DNA of 64,000 nucleotides, taken from assembly GCA_023386645.1 (NCBI GenBank), contig JAEWJI010000012.1, positions 44,179 through 108,178 of the forward strand. The letters run 5' to 3'. The notes under the pieces were generated by a model. That model was given only the letters and a program-made list of their open reading frames with translations. It did no database searches and was not told the DNA's origin. How positions within the stretch are numbered: the stretch's first letter is position 1; every line of letters starts with the position of its first letter. Source of the DNA: Pseudomonadota bacterium (GTDB lineage Bacteria > Pseudomonadota > Alphaproteobacteria > Caulobacterales > Caulobacteraceae). Shown in pieces: positions 8,501-20,282 of this stretch. A program made the position numbers and the translations under genes.

Positions 8501-10261
8501 ATGGCCGAGGAAGCGATCGAGGGCGGAGCCGCCAACGCCTGGCAGGAGGCGGTGATCGACAAGCTGCCCCCGCTGGAGGCCCTGGCAGGCGTCGAGCGCG
8601 AGGTCATGGAATACGATGTGGTCATCGTCGGCGCCGGTCCCGCCGGCCTGGCCGCCGCCATCCGGCTGAAGCAACTGGCCGAGAAGGGCGGCCGAGAGGT
8701 CTCGGTCGCGGTGTTGGAGAAGTCGGCGGAGGTCGGCGGGCACGTCCTGTCCGGCGCCGTGTTCGATGTCTGCGGCCTGAGCCAGCTGTTCCCGGACTGG
8801 AAGGAACGCGGCGCGCCGCTTGAGACGCCGGTGACCGAGGATCGCTTTCTTGTCCTGGGGCCGCACGGCCAGGCCGACATCAGCCTGCTGCCGACGCCGA
8901 AGTACATGAAGAACCACGGGGCCTACATTGGCTCGCTGGGCAACCTGTGCCGGTGGCTGGGCGAGCAGGCGGAGGCGCTGGGGGTCGAGGTCTACCCCGG
9001 CATGGCCGCCAGTCATGTGGTCTGGGAGGAAGACACCGGGCGGGTGAAGGGCGTGGTCGCGGGCGTGTTCGGCATCGGCCGCGACGGCCAGCCCACCGAC
9101 GACTTCCAGCCCGGCATCGAGCTGCACGGGAAGTACGTGTTCATCGCCGAGGGGGTGCGCGGCTCGCTGGCCAAGACCATCATGGCCCGCCACAATCTTT
9201 GCGACGGGGCCGAACCGCAGAAGTTCGGCATCGGGCTGAAGGAGCTGTGGCGCGTGCCGGCCGACAAGCACCGGCCGGGCCTGGTGCAGCACACCCTGGG
9301 ATGGCCGCTAGACGACAAGACCGGCGGCGGGTCGTGGCTCTATCACTTCGGCGATAACTATGTGTCGGTCGGGTTCGTGGTTCACCTGAACTACAGGAAC
9401 CCCTTCCTGTCGCCGTTCGATGAGTTTCAACGGTTCAAGCACCACCCGGCCATCGCCGAGCATCTGGAGGGCGGCGAGCGCATCTCCTACGGCGCGCGGG
9501 CGATCGTGGAGGGCGGATACCAGTCGGTGCCCAGGCTCGCCTTCCCCGGCGGGGTGCTGCTCGGCGACTCGGCCGGCTTCGTGAACGTGCCGCGCATCAA
9601 GGGCAGCCACAATGCGATCCGGTCCGGCGTGCTGGCCGCCGATGCGGCCTATGCGGCCCTAGGGCAGGATCGGGCCGGGGATGTGTTGAGCGAGTACCAG
9701 GCCGCTTATGAGGCGTCGGACATCGCCAAGGAGCTGAAACTCGTCCGCAATGTGAAGCCTTTGCTCTCGAAGTTCGGCAACACCTTCGGCACCCTGCTGG
9801 GCGGGATCGACATGCAGCTGACCCAGCTGTTCGGCGGCTGGTCGCCGTTCGGGACGATCAAGCACGGCAAGACCGACGCGGCCTCGACCGAGCCGGCGGC
9901 CCAGCACAAGCCGATCGCTTATCCGAAGCCGGACGGGAAGCTTTCGTTCGACAAGCTGTCGAGCGTCTTCATCTCCAACACCAACCACGTGGAGGAGCAG
10001 CCGGCGCATCTGAAGCTGGTCGATCCCTCGATCCCGATCAGGGTGAACCTGCCGAAATATGGGGAGCCGGCGAGGCTCTACTGCCCGGCGGGGGTCTATG
10101 AGGTGGTCTACGCCGACGAGGCGGCCAAGGCGGACCCTCGGTTCGTGATCAACGCCCAAAACTGCGTCCACTGCAAAACCTGCGACATCAAGGACCCGTC
10201 GCAGAACATCGTCTGGACCACGCCCGAGGGCGGCGGCGGCCCGAACTATCCGAATATGTGA
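8501..10261 (+). CDS. electron transfer flavoprotein-ubiquinone oxidoreductase
   Basis: A 586-residue membrane-associated enzyme with FAD and a 4Fe-4S cluster that passes electrons from ETF (fatty acid, amino acid and choline catabolism) to ubiquinone. The FAD-binding motif VVIVGAGPAGLAAAIRL starts near residue 40. The C-terminal ferredoxin-like part has NCVHCKTCDIKDP and ends PEGGGGPNYPNM, as in the family. The start at 8501 follows AGGAGAAGG and gives about 35 residues before the FAD motif, longer than usual; an internal ATG at 8606 would remove most of this. The ETF genes themselves are not in the window. Confidence 0.95.
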   Translation: MAEEAIEGGAANAWQEAVIDKLPPLEALAGVEREVMEYDVVIVGAGPAGLAAAIRLKQLAEKGGREVSVAVLEKSAEVGGHVLSGAVFDVCGLSQLFPDWKERGAPLETPVTEDRFLVLGPHGQADISLLPTPKYMKNHGAYIGSLGNLCRWLGEQAEALGVEVYPGMAASHVVWEEDTGRVKGVVAGVFGIGRDGQPTDDFQPGIELHGKYVFIAEGVRGSLAKTIMARHNLCDGAEPQKFGIGLKELWRVPADKHRPGLVQHTLGWPLDDKTGGGSWLYHFGDNYVSVGFVVHLNYRNPFLSPFDEFQRFKHHPAIAEHLEGGERISYGARAIVEGGYQSVPRLAFPGGVLLGDSAGFVNVPRIKGSHNAIRSGVLAADAAYAALGQDRAGDVLSEYQAAYEASDIAKELKLVRNVKPLLSKFGNTFGTLLGGIDMQLTQLFGGWSPFGTIKHGKTDAASTEPAAQHKPIAYPKPDGKLSFDKLSSVFISNTNHVEEQPAHLKLVDPSIPIRVNLPKYGEPARLYCPAGVYEVVYADEAAKADPRFVINAQNCVHCKTCDIKDPSQNIVWTTPEGGGGPNYPNM

Positions 10262-10316
10262 GGCGCGGCGCCGCCGGGCCTTGTGTCCGGCGGATTTCGC
10301 GGGAAGGGTCGTGCAC

Positions 10317-12083
10317 ATGCGTCCGTTCGCCCTCAGCCTGCTGATCTCCGCCGCCGTCGTGGCGCTACCGTTGACTGCCCTGGCGCAGGAGTCAGCGCCT
10401 CCGCCATCGGATGTGCAGCCGGCGCCGGAGGCCGCTCCGGTGCGTCCCGCTATTCCCGCGGAATGGTCGCCGGTTCCAGAAACGGACGAGGGGCGCAGCG
10501 CCTACGGCCTGTACCTGGCGGGACGGGCTGCGCTGCGCTCGGGCCAGCCCGAGGCGGGGGCGGAGTATCTGCAGCGTGTCCAGAGCCTGACGCCCGAGCA
10601 GCCGACGGTGCGGGAACAGGCGTTCATCACCGCTCTCCTGGCCGGGGACCTGGCAGCCGCCGCCCGGACGCCCGCGCAGGATCTGGCCCCTGGCTTGGGC
10701 GGCGCCGCCAAGCTTGTGCAGGTGGTGGAGACCTTTGCCGCCGGCGACGCACGGGGCGCTCTGGCCCGCCTCAACCGCGACCCTGTGGCGGCGCCCCATC
10801 TGCGTGCGGCGCGGTTCCTGACCAGCTGGGTCGCCGCCGCCGCCGGCGATTGGACCACAGCGCTGGAGCCGTTGCCGCCAGGCGTCGACGCCGCCACAGT
10901 GACGGTCGATCAGTATCATCGGGCGCTGCTGCTTGAGGCGCGTGGAACCATGGCCGAGGCCGAGGCGACCTATCAGGGCCTGATCGCCCAGCCCCGCACC
11001 GCGCCACGCTTCCGCCGGGCGTACGGGGAGTTCCTGGAGCGACGAGGCCGCCGGGCCGACGCGATCGCCCAGTACGACCTGGCCATCGCGGCGGATCCGG
11101 ACAACGCGACCCTGGTGCGCGACGCCCGGGCGAGGGCGGCGGCCGGAGGAAAGCCGACCAAAGCGCCGAACCTGCGGGAAGGCGCCGCCCTGGCCCTCGG
11201 CGATGCGGCCGCCCTGGCGATGGTTCAGGACAACGCCCAGGAATACGCCGTCATCTACTATCGGCTGTCGCAGCGGCTGGATGACACAGACTTGACCCGT
11301 TACCTGCTGGCGCGCGCCCTGGATGGGGCGGGGCTGACCTCCGCGGCGCGGGCTGAGTTGGCGGCGGTTGGGCGCGACGAGCCCAGGCTTTACACCGAGG
11401 CGCGGGTCTCGATCGGTCTGGGCCTGGCTCGCGACGGCAAGCAGGAGGCGGCCCTGGCCGCCTTTCGCGAAGCGGCGGAGGCCGCGCCGCTGGAGCCCCG
11501 GACCGCAAGCCTGGTCGCATCCCAACTGATGACGCTCGAGCGGTACGAAGAGGCGCTGGAGGTGCTGAACGGCCCGCTCCTCAACGTCGAGGATCAGGGG
11601 CCGGACATCCGCTTCCTTCGCGGAGCGGCCTATGAATCTCTGGGGCGAATTCCCGAGGCGGAGGCCGAGCTCTGGGCTGCGCTTCAGGCCCGACCGGACG
11701 ATCCCACAACGCTGAACTACCTGGGTTATCTGTGGGTCGACCAGGGACGGCGGGTGGCGGAAGGGGCCGAGATGATCGCCCGCGCCCACGCCGCCCAGCC
11801 CGAGAACGGCAACATCCAGGACTCCCTGGGATGGGCCCAGTACCGCCAGGGCCAATACGAGACGGCGGTCGAGACCCTGGAAGCCGCCGTCGCTAAGGAG
11901 CCGGCCAACGCCGAGATCAACGACCACCTGGGCGACGCCTATTGGCAGGTGGGCCGGCGGCGCGAGGCGGCCTTCCAGTGGACGCGGGTCCTGACCCTGG
12001 ACCCCGACGCCGAGCGTCGCGCCTCGGTCGAGGCCAAGCTCGCGCGCGGGCTGGAGGCCGGTACGGCGGGATCTCAGCCCTGA
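10317..12083 (+). CDS. periplasmic TPR-repeat protein
   Basis: A 588-residue protein with a signal peptide (MRPFALSLLISAAVVALPL, cleavage likely after ALA-QES) and a long series of helix-turn-helix repeats. The tetratricopeptide pattern is clearest at about residues 430-580, for example LNYLGYLWVDQGRR, DSLGWAQYRQGQYETAVE and DHLGDAYWQVGRRREAAFQW. TPR proteins are scaffolds for protein complexes; partners are unknown. The stop is 2 bp before ispE, so the two genes are surely cotranscribed, an arrangement seen in related bacteria. Start chosen at the ATG (10317) after AAGGG; a GTG 6 bp upstream is possible. Confidence 0.85.
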   Translation: MRPFALSLLISAAVVALPLTALAQESAPPPSDVQPAPEAAPVRPAIPAEWSPVPETDEGRSAYGLYLAGRAALRSGQPEAGAEYLQRVQSLTPEQPTVREQAFITALLAGDLAAAARTPAQDLAPGLGGAAKLVQVVETFAAGDARGALARLNRDPVAAPHLRAARFLTSWVAAAAGDWTTALEPLPPGVDAATVTVDQYHRALLLEARGTMAEAEATYQGLIAQPRTAPRFRRAYGEFLERRGRRADAIAQYDLAIAADPDNATLVRDARARAAAGGKPTKAPNLREGAALALGDAAALAMVQDNAQEYAVIYYRLSQRLDDTDLTRYLLARALDGAGLTSAARAELAAVGRDEPRLYTEARVSIGLGLARDGKQEAALAAFREAAEAAPLEPRTASLVASQLMTLERYEEALEVLNGPLLNVEDQGPDIRFLRGAAYESLGRIPEAEAELWAALQARPDDPTTLNYLGYLWVDQGRRVAEGAEMIARAHAAQPENGNIQDSLGWAQYRQGQYETAVETLEAAVAKEPANAEINDHLGDAYWQVGRRREAAFQWTRVLTLDPDAERRASVEAKLARGLEAGTAGSQP

Positions 12084-12085
12084 GC

Positions 12086-12949
12086 ATGCGCACCGCGCTG
12101 GCGCCGGCCAAGGTCAATCTGTTCCTGCATGTGGGCCCGCCCGACGCGGCGGGCATGCACCCGCTCGCCAGCCTCGTTGCCTTCGCCGACGTGGGAGACC
12201 TGGTCACGCTTCAGCCGGCCGACACGACGTCGCTGGAGGTGACGGGTCCGTTCGCCGCCGCCCTGGCGCCGGCCGGCGAGGACAACCTGATCCTGCGGGC
12301 CCTGAAGGCGCTCGGGGAGAGGAGGGGAGATCATTCGGGCTTTCGTGTCGTGCTGGACAAGCGACTGCCGATCGCGGCGGGACTGGGGGGCGGTTCGTCG
12401 GACGCCGGCGCGGCCTTGCGGCTGGCGGGGCGCCGGCTCGGACTGGCCGCTGACGAACCCGCCCTCCTGGCCGCGGCAGGGGCCGTCGGGGCCGATGGCC
12501 CGATGTGTCTGGCCGCGACCCCGGCCTGGGCCGAGGGTTATGGAGATCGGCTGACGCCGGAGCCCCGGCTGCCGCCCCTGGCCGCCGTGCTGGTCACCCC
12601 CAACGTCGGCTCGCCGACGGGGGAGGTCTATCGGGCTTACGATCAGGGCCCGATCGCCGAGGCCGACCGCCCTACGCCGCCCCCTGCCTGGGACACCGCG
12701 TCCGTGATCGAGTGGCTGTCGCGACAGCGGAACGACCTGGAGCGGCCGGCCTTGGATCGAGCGCCCCTGATCTCGGCGGCTCTCAAGGCTGTCGGGGAAG
12801 CCCCCGGAGTTCGGCTGGCGCGCATGTCCGGATCCGGTTCGACGGTGTTCGGCCTTTGCGCGGATCGCGGGACGGCCGAAGCGGTCGCGGACGGGTTGGC
12901 CGGCGACTGGCCCGACTGGTGGATCGCCGCCTGCACCCTCGCGGGCTGA
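12086..12949 (+). CDS. ispE: 4-diphosphocytidyl-2-C-methyl-D-erythritol kinase
   Basis: A 287-residue GHMP kinase that phosphorylates CDP-methylerythritol in the non-mevalonate (MEP) isoprenoid pathway. It starts MRTALAPAKVNLFLHV, typical for IspE, with the ATP-binding glycine-rich motif PIAAGLGGGSSDAGAALRL near residues 90-108 and the third GHMP motif MSGSGSTVFGL near residue 248. Start chosen at 12086, 2 bp after the TPR stop. The remaining MEP pathway genes are not present here. Confidence 0.95.
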   Translation: MRTALAPAKVNLFLHVGPPDAAGMHPLASLVAFADVGDLVTLQPADTTSLEVTGPFAAALAPAGEDNLILRALKALGERRGDHSGFRVVLDKRLPIAAGLGGGSSDAGAALRLAGRRLGLAADEPALLAAAGAVGADGPMCLAATPAWAEGYGDRLTPEPRLPPLAAVLVTPNVGSPTGEVYRAYDQGPIAEADRPTPPPAWDTASVIEWLSRQRNDLERPALDRAPLISAALKAVGEAPGVRLARMSGSGSTVFGLCADRGTAEAVADGLAGDWPDWWIAACTLAG

Positions 12950-13098
12950 ACGCCCCCCTGACGGCGAGGAATCGTCGGCTTGGTGACCATTCCATGGCCG
13001 GCGGAACCGCGCACGCGGCTCGCGATTACTTTCGCACGACAGTGGCGCCCGACCGATGTTCGTCCCGGCCGGGGCCGTCGCATGAAAGGAGTTGATTG

Positions 13099-14187
13099 AT
13101 GCTTCGCACCCGACTGCTCGCGGCCAGCGCCGCCGCCGCCCTGCTCTCGGCCCCGGCCGCCCTGGCCCAGACCGCGCCGGACCAGACCGCCCCCGACGCC
13201 GCCGGCTCGCCTCAGACCTCGGAGTCTGACGGAACCCGGGAAGACATGACCCGAAACCCGGCGAGCCAGACGAACCCCGGCCAGAGCTCTACAGCGTCTC
13301 CGCCCGCCCAGTCGGCCACGACGGCCCAGGCGGCGACCCCCGCCGCCGCCCAGACCGTGGTCGATGTGCTGCGCGCTCAGGGCCAGTTCAGCACCCTTCT
13401 GTCGGCGCTCGACAAAGCTCAGCTGACCGACACCCTGCGGACGCATCAGGGCATCTCCATCTTCGCCCCGACCGACGCGGCCTTCGCGGCCCTGCCCGAG
13501 GCGGAGCGCACCCGGCTGCTTGCGCCCGAGAACACCCAGGAACTGCGCCAACTGCTACTCTACCACGTGATCGTGGCCGACGTTCAGGCCGGCCAGATCG
13601 AGGGCGCCAAGGGCGGCGTCCAGACCGCCGCCACGACGGAGGTCCAGATCGATGGTACGGGCGACACGATCAAGGTGGATGAGGCGACCGTGGTCCAGGC
13701 CGACATCGACGCCTCGAACGGCGCCGTCTACGCCATCGACCGGGTGCTCAATCCCGCTCAGTCGCAAGTCGCGTCGGGCGATGCGGAGCCGGTCCAGCAG
13801 ACCCAGCCTTCCACCACGCCGCCGGCGGAGGATGACGATGGCGACGCCGCGACCGACGATGCGGACGCCTCGCCGCCCGCCGACGAAACTGACGCCATGA
13901 CGGACGACGGCGATGCTGCCGATGCGGACGCGATGAGGCCGGCTGCGCCCAGCACGACCACCACGCCGACGACGACCACGACGCCCGCCGCCCCTGCAGC
14001 CGGCGAGCTCAGGGCGCCGAATGGCCAGCCGGCGACCAGCGTGACCACGACCGCCTCTCCGCCGGTGCGCAATCCGACCGATGGTCAGGTGGATGGCGAG
14101 AACGCCACCCCGCCGGTCGACACGCCGGAAGCGGGCGACGAGGACGCCGATCCGTCGACCACGCCTCCGCCGCCGACTCCGCAGTAA
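13099..14187 (+). CDS. secreted fasciclin-domain protein with acidic low-complexity tail
   Basis: A 362-residue protein. The signal peptide MLRTRLLAASAAAALLSAPA ends at about residue 25. A Gln/Thr/Ser/Pro-rich linker leads to one FAS1 domain (about residues 85-230) with FSTLLSALDKAQL, ISIFAPTDAAFAALP, LLYHVIVADV and GAVYAIDRVLNP. The last 130 residues are low complexity: Asp/Ala-rich stretches (DDDGDAATDDADAS), then STTTTPTTTTTP and a Pro/Thr/Asp end. Such a tail suggests an extended, possibly calcium-binding or wall-spanning segment. ATG at 13099 follows AAAGGAG; a TTG directly upstream is less likely. Related to the lipoprotein at 2.1 kb but not adjacent to it. Confidence 0.85.
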   Translation: MLRTRLLAASAAAALLSAPAALAQTAPDQTAPDAAGSPQTSESDGTREDMTRNPASQTNPGQSSTASPPAQSATTAQAATPAAAQTVVDVLRAQGQFSTLLSALDKAQLTDTLRTHQGISIFAPTDAAFAALPEAERTRLLAPENTQELRQLLLYHVIVADVQAGQIEGAKGGVQTAATTEVQIDGTGDTIKVDEATVVQADIDASNGAVYAIDRVLNPAQSQVASGDAEPVQQTQPSTTPPAEDDDGDAATDDADASPPADETDAMTDDGDAADADAMRPAAPSTTTTPTTTTTPAAPAAGELRAPNGQPATSVTTTASPPVRNPTDGQVDGENATPPVDTPEAGDEDADPSTTPPPPTPQ

Positions 14188-14210
14188 CGCCGGGGCCCGG
14201 TTGAGTTTGA

Positions 14211-14242
14211 GGGCGGCTGACCCTAGGGTCCGCCGCCCTTTT
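14211..14242 (+). terminator. intrinsic terminator after the fasciclin gene
   Basis: GGGCGGC at 14211-14217 pairs with GCCGCCC at 14232-14238, with an inner GACCC/GGGTC stem, followed by TTTTCTTTC. It ends 22 bp before the glyQ start, so glyQS needs its own promoter very close by or read-through. Confidence 0.8.
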
Positions 14243-14263
14243 CTTTCGCCTTTTCGGACCGCC

Positions 14264-15157
14264 GTGGCCCAAGCTTCAGAACCGCTCGCGTTTCAGGACC
14301 TGATCCTGACGCTCCACCGTTACTGGGGCGACCAGGGCTGCGCGATCCTGCAGCCCTATGACATCGAGGTGGGGGCCGGGACGCTGCATCCCGCGACCGT
14401 GCTGCGCGCGCTGGGCCCCCGTCCGTGGAAGGCGGCCTATGTTCAGCCCAGTCGCCGCCCCGGCGACGGCCGCTATGGCGAAAATCCCAATAGATTACAG
14501 CACTATTATCAGTACCAGGTCATTCTGAAGCCCAACCCGGATGACCTTCAGGAGCGATATCTGAACAGCCTGAAGGCCATCGGCATCGATCCGCGCCTGC
14601 ACGACATCCGCTTCGTCGAAGACGACTGGGAGAACCCCACGGTCGGCGCCTGGGGGCTGGGCTGGGAGGTCTGGTGCGACGGGATGGAGGTGACGCAGTT
14701 CACCTATTTCCAGGGCGTGGGCGGGATCGAGGTCGACGTGGTCTCCGGCGAGCTGACCTACGGGCTGGAGCGCTTGGCCATGTATGTTCAGGGCGTTGAT
14801 AACGTTTACGATCTGAAGTTCACGAAGGAGGGCGTCACCTATGGCGAGGTCTTCCTGGAGAACGAGCGCCAGCAGTCGGAGGCGAACTTCCACGGCTATG
14901 ACGTCGACGGGCTGAAGCGCCGGTTCGAAGACATGGTCGGCGAGGTGTCGCGCCTGCTGGCCATGAAGGGGCCTCAGGGCCAAGCCCTGGTCTTGCCGGC
15001 CTACGACCAGGTGCTGAAGGCGTCCCACCTGTTCAACCTGATGGACGCGCGCGGGGCCATCGCGGTCGCCGAGCGCCAGAGCTACATCGGGCGCATCCGG
15101 GACCTGTGTAAGGCCTGCGCCGTCGAATGGGTCGAGCAAGAGCGGGGGCGCGTCTGA
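14264..15157 (+). CDS. glyQ: glycyl-tRNA synthetase alpha subunit
   Basis: A 297-residue class II synthetase subunit of the alpha2beta2 bacterial enzyme, carrying the catalytic core that makes glycyl-adenylate. It starts with GTG as VAQASEPLAFQDLILTLHRY. LHRYWGDQGCAILQPYD, YVQPSRRPGDGRYGENPNR and GIEVDVVSGELTYGLERLA are diagnostic. No ATG lies in a sensible place, and the open frame upstream belongs to the terminator and the previous gene. The stop shares a base with the glyS start (TGATG), so the subunits are coupled. Confidence 0.97.
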   Translation: MAQASEPLAFQDLILTLHRYWGDQGCAILQPYDIEVGAGTLHPATVLRALGPRPWKAAYVQPSRRPGDGRYGENPNRLQHYYQYQVILKPNPDDLQERYLNSLKAIGIDPRLHDIRFVEDDWENPTVGAWGLGWEVWCDGMEVTQFTYFQGVGGIEVDVVSGELTYGLERLAMYVQGVDNVYDLKFTKEGVTYGEVFLENERQQSEANFHGYDVDGLKRRFEDMVGEVSRLLAMKGPQGQALVLPAYDQVLKASHLFNLMDARGAIAVAERQSYIGRIRDLCKACAVEWVEQERGRV

Positions 15158-17430
15158 TGCCCCAGCTTCTTCTTGAAATCTTCTCCGAGGAAATCCCGGC
15201 GCGCATGCAGCCCGGGGCGGCGCGCGATCTGGAGCGGATGGTTGGCGATCGGCTGAAGGCGGCCGGGCTGACGTGGGAGGCGCTGAACGCCTATGCGGGG
15301 CCGCGCAGGCTGGCGCTGGTGGTCGATGGGCTGCCCGAGGCGACGCCGGATCGAAACGAGGAGTTGAAGGGACCGAAGGCTTCGGCGCCGGAGCAGGCGT
15401 TGGAGGGCTTCCTGAGGAAGACCGGCCTGACGCGGGACCAGCTGGTCGAGCGCGACGGGGTGCTGTTCGCCGTGATCAGCCAGCAGGGGCGGGCGACGAC
15501 CGACCTGATCCCCGGCATGGTCGATGAGGTCATCCGCGCCTTCCCGTGGCCGAAGTCGATGCGCTGGGCCGACGCCAGCCTGCGCTGGGTGCGGCCGATC
15601 AAGCGGATCGTGTGCCTGTTCGACGGAGAGGTGGTTCCGTTCATCATCGCGGACGGTTCGGGCGAGATCGAAGGCCGCACTCAGGGGATCGAGAGCGGGG
15701 CGGCGACCGAGGGGCACCGGTTCATGGGCACGGGCCGGCCGTTGAAGGTGCGGTCGTTCGAGGATTACCGCCGCCAGCTGGAGGCGAACCACGTCCTGAT
15801 CGATCAGGCGGACCGCAAACTGCGCATCCTGGACGGCGCCCGCGCCGTCTGCCGCGCGCGTGGGCTGGAGTTGGTCGAGGACGACGGCCTTCTGGAGGAG
15901 GTGTCGGGCCTGGCGGAATGGCCGACGCCGATCCTGGGCGACATGGACCCGCAGTTCCTGGATCTGCCGCCAGAGGTGGTGCGCCTGTCGATGAAGGCGC
16001 ACCAGAAGTATTTCGCGGTGAGGCCCCAAACCTCGACAACCTCTACGTCGGAACATGGAGAAACCTCTACGAAAGTAGAGGGTCTGGCGCCGCACTTCGT
16101 GGTGGTCGCCAACGTCGAGGCGACCGATGGCGGCAAGGCGCTGGCGGAGGGCAATGCGCGGGTGCTGTCGGCCCGGTTGAACGACGCGCGCTTCTTCTGG
16201 AACGAGGACCGCAAGGTCGGCTTCGACGCCTGGCTGGAGAAGCTGAAGGGCGTCACCTTCCACGCCAAGCTGGGCACCATGGCCGAGCGGGTCGAGCGGA
16301 TTTCGGCCCTGGCCCGCGAGATCGCGCCGCTGGTGGGGGCGGACCCGGAGGAGGCGGCGCTGGCCGCCCGCCTGGCCAAGGCCGACCTGGCGTCGGGCAT
16401 GGTCGGGGAGTTCCCGGAACTGCAGGGCGTGATGGGGGGCTATTACGCCCGCGCCGAGCGCGGGGACCGCATCGCCGACGCGATCCGCGACCACTACAAG
16501 CCGCAGGGGCCCGCCGACACGGTCCCGACCGCGCCGCTGACGGTGGCGGTGGCCTTGGCCGACAAGCTCGATACCTTGGTCGGCTTCTTCGCCATCGACG
16601 AGAAGCCCACGGGCTCGAAGGACCCGTTCGCGCTGAGGCGGGCGGCGCTGGGGGTCATCCGGCTGATCCTCGACAACAACCTCCGCCTTGAGCTTCAGAA
16701 CTGGGGGTATGTAGCGGGCGAATATCTCTCGGGCGTGCGTCGGGACCGAAAACTTCCCGCATATCCTCGGCGTGAGACCGCTCGAGAAATCTTGCTTCGA
16801 ACGGAGAAGTCGGCCGACCGCGACCGGCTGGCCCACCAACTGGCCACGGACGGTGTCGAGTGGGATCATGGTTGGTCTGACTATCAGGCTGTGCTGACGC
16901 TGCTTGGGTGGGATGTCCTCGCCTTCTTCGCCGACCGCCTGAAGGTCCTTCTGCGCGATCAGGGTAAGCGCCACGACCTCGTGGACGCCGTGTTCGCGCT
17001 CGGCGACGACGATCTGGTGCGGATCGTGCGGCGGGTGGAGGCTCTGGACGCCTTCCTCGCGACCGACGACGGGGCGAACCTGCTGGCGGGGTACAAGCGG
17101 GCTTCGAACATCCTCAAGGCCGAGGAGAAAAAGGGGCCCCTGCCGACCGGCATGGTCCAGACCGGCCTGCCGAACCAGCCGCAGGCGGAGACCGCGCTGG
17201 CCTTCGGCGTCGGCGCGGCCCGCACGGCGGTGGACGACGCCCTGGAGCGCGAGGACTTCGTCGCCGCCATGGGGGCGCTGGCGCGCCTGCGGGCGCCGGT
17301 GGACGCCTTCTTCACCGAGGTGATGGTCAACTCGGACGTCCCCGCCGAACGCGAGAACCGGCTAAGGCTGCTCGGCCAGGTGCGCGACGTCATGGGCCGG
17401 GTGGCCGACTTCGGACAGGTGGCGGGGTAA
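15157..17430 (+). CDS. glyS: glycyl-tRNA synthetase beta subunit
   Basis: A 757-residue tRNA-binding subunit, starting MPQLLLEIFSEEIPARMQ, the family's standard opening. MRWADASLRWVRPI and DGSGEIEGRTQGIE follow, and the protein ends in an anticodon-binding-like domain (FFTEVMVNSDVPAERENRLRL is typical). It is coupled to glyQ. At about residues 292-309 there is a Ser/Thr-rich insert (QTSTTSTSEHGETSTKVEG) between KYFAVR and LAPHFVVVANVEA; its DNA is a hairpin-bearing repeat described separately. The frame is open and the enzyme is essential, so the insert is presumably tolerated in a surface loop. Confidence 0.96.
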   Translation: MPQLLLEIFSEEIPARMQPGAARDLERMVGDRLKAAGLTWEALNAYAGPRRLALVVDGLPEATPDRNEELKGPKASAPEQALEGFLRKTGLTRDQLVERDGVLFAVISQQGRATTDLIPGMVDEVIRAFPWPKSMRWADASLRWVRPIKRIVCLFDGEVVPFIIADGSGEIEGRTQGIESGAATEGHRFMGTGRPLKVRSFEDYRRQLEANHVLIDQADRKLRILDGARAVCRARGLELVEDDGLLEEVSGLAEWPTPILGDMDPQFLDLPPEVVRLSMKAHQKYFAVRPQTSTTSTSEHGETSTKVEGLAPHFVVVANVEATDGGKALAEGNARVLSARLNDARFFWNEDRKVGFDAWLEKLKGVTFHAKLGTMAERVERISALAREIAPLVGADPEEAALAARLAKADLASGMVGEFPELQGVMGGYYARAERGDRIADAIRDHYKPQGPADTVPTAPLTVAVALADKLDTLVGFFAIDEKPTGSKDPFALRRAALGVIRLILDNNLRLELQNWGYVAGEYLSGVRRDRKLPAYPRRETAREILLRTEKSADRDRLAHQLATDGVEWDHGWSDYQAVLTLLGWDVLAFFADRLKVLLRDQGKRHDLVDAVFALGDDDLVRIVRRVEALDAFLATDDGANLLAGYKRASNILKAEEKKGPLPTGMVQTGLPNQPQAETALAFGVGAARTAVDDALEREDFVAAMGALARLRAPVDAFFTEVMVNSDVPAERENRLRLLGQVRDVMGRVADFGQVAG
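16031..16081 (+). repeat. hairpin-bearing insert inside glyS
   Basis: CCTCTAC (16064-16070), loop GAAA, GTAGAGG (16075-16081) form a perfect 7-bp hairpin with a GNRA tetraloop. AACCTCTACG occurs twice (16039-16048 and 16062-16071), a short direct repeat. The segment encodes the Ser/Thr-rich insertion in GlyS. It may be a small interspersed element or a local duplication. Confidence 0.5.
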
Positions 17431-17480
17431 GGGCGCGCGCGTCGCCATGGGAACATCCCGCCAGCTTCACGGTTTGTAAC

Positions 17481-17527
17481 AGCCCGGCCTCGCCTTCGTG
17501 GGCGCAGCGGTTTAAGCCGGGCTGTTT
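17481..17527 (+). terminator. possible terminator after glyS
   Basis: AGCCCGGC (17481-17488) can pair with GCCGGGCT (17516-17523), followed by GTTTCC. The 27-nt loop is long for an intrinsic terminator, so this is a modest candidate between glyS and ppdK. Confidence 0.4.
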
Positions 17528-17545
17528 CCGACCTCAGGGGCGATC

Positions 17546-20236
<2,691 letters not shown>

Positions 20237-20246
20237 GCAGCGCCCT

Positions 20247-20267
20247 TCCTCCCGCAGAGCGGGAGGA
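20247..20267. terminator. hairpin between ppdK and the convergent lipoprotein gene
   Basis: TCCTCCCGC-AGA-GCGGGAGGA is a perfect 9-bp stem with a 3-nt loop, placed 10 bp after the ppdK stop. There is no T-run on either side, so it may be a weak bidirectional terminator or a REP-like palindrome protecting 3' ends. Confidence 0.5.
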
Positions 20268-20282
20268 GAGACGGCCTGACGA

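Noticed and set aside
10392..11927. Long open frame (511 codons) on the minus strand opposite the TPR gene
   Set aside because: High GC keeps antisense frames open. The plus-strand frame has a signal peptide, clear TPR repeats and coupling to ispE; the antisense product is Arg/Gly-rich without domains.
13000..13098. GGAACC near 13014 as an ECF/stress sigma promoter for the fasciclin gene
   Set aside because: No CGTT-type -10 element at 16-17 bp; the match is to half a promoter only.
15082..16974. 630-codon minus-strand frame opposite glyS
   Set aside because: It is the antisense shadow of a certain GlyS; composition is Arg/Gln/Leu-rich with no motif.
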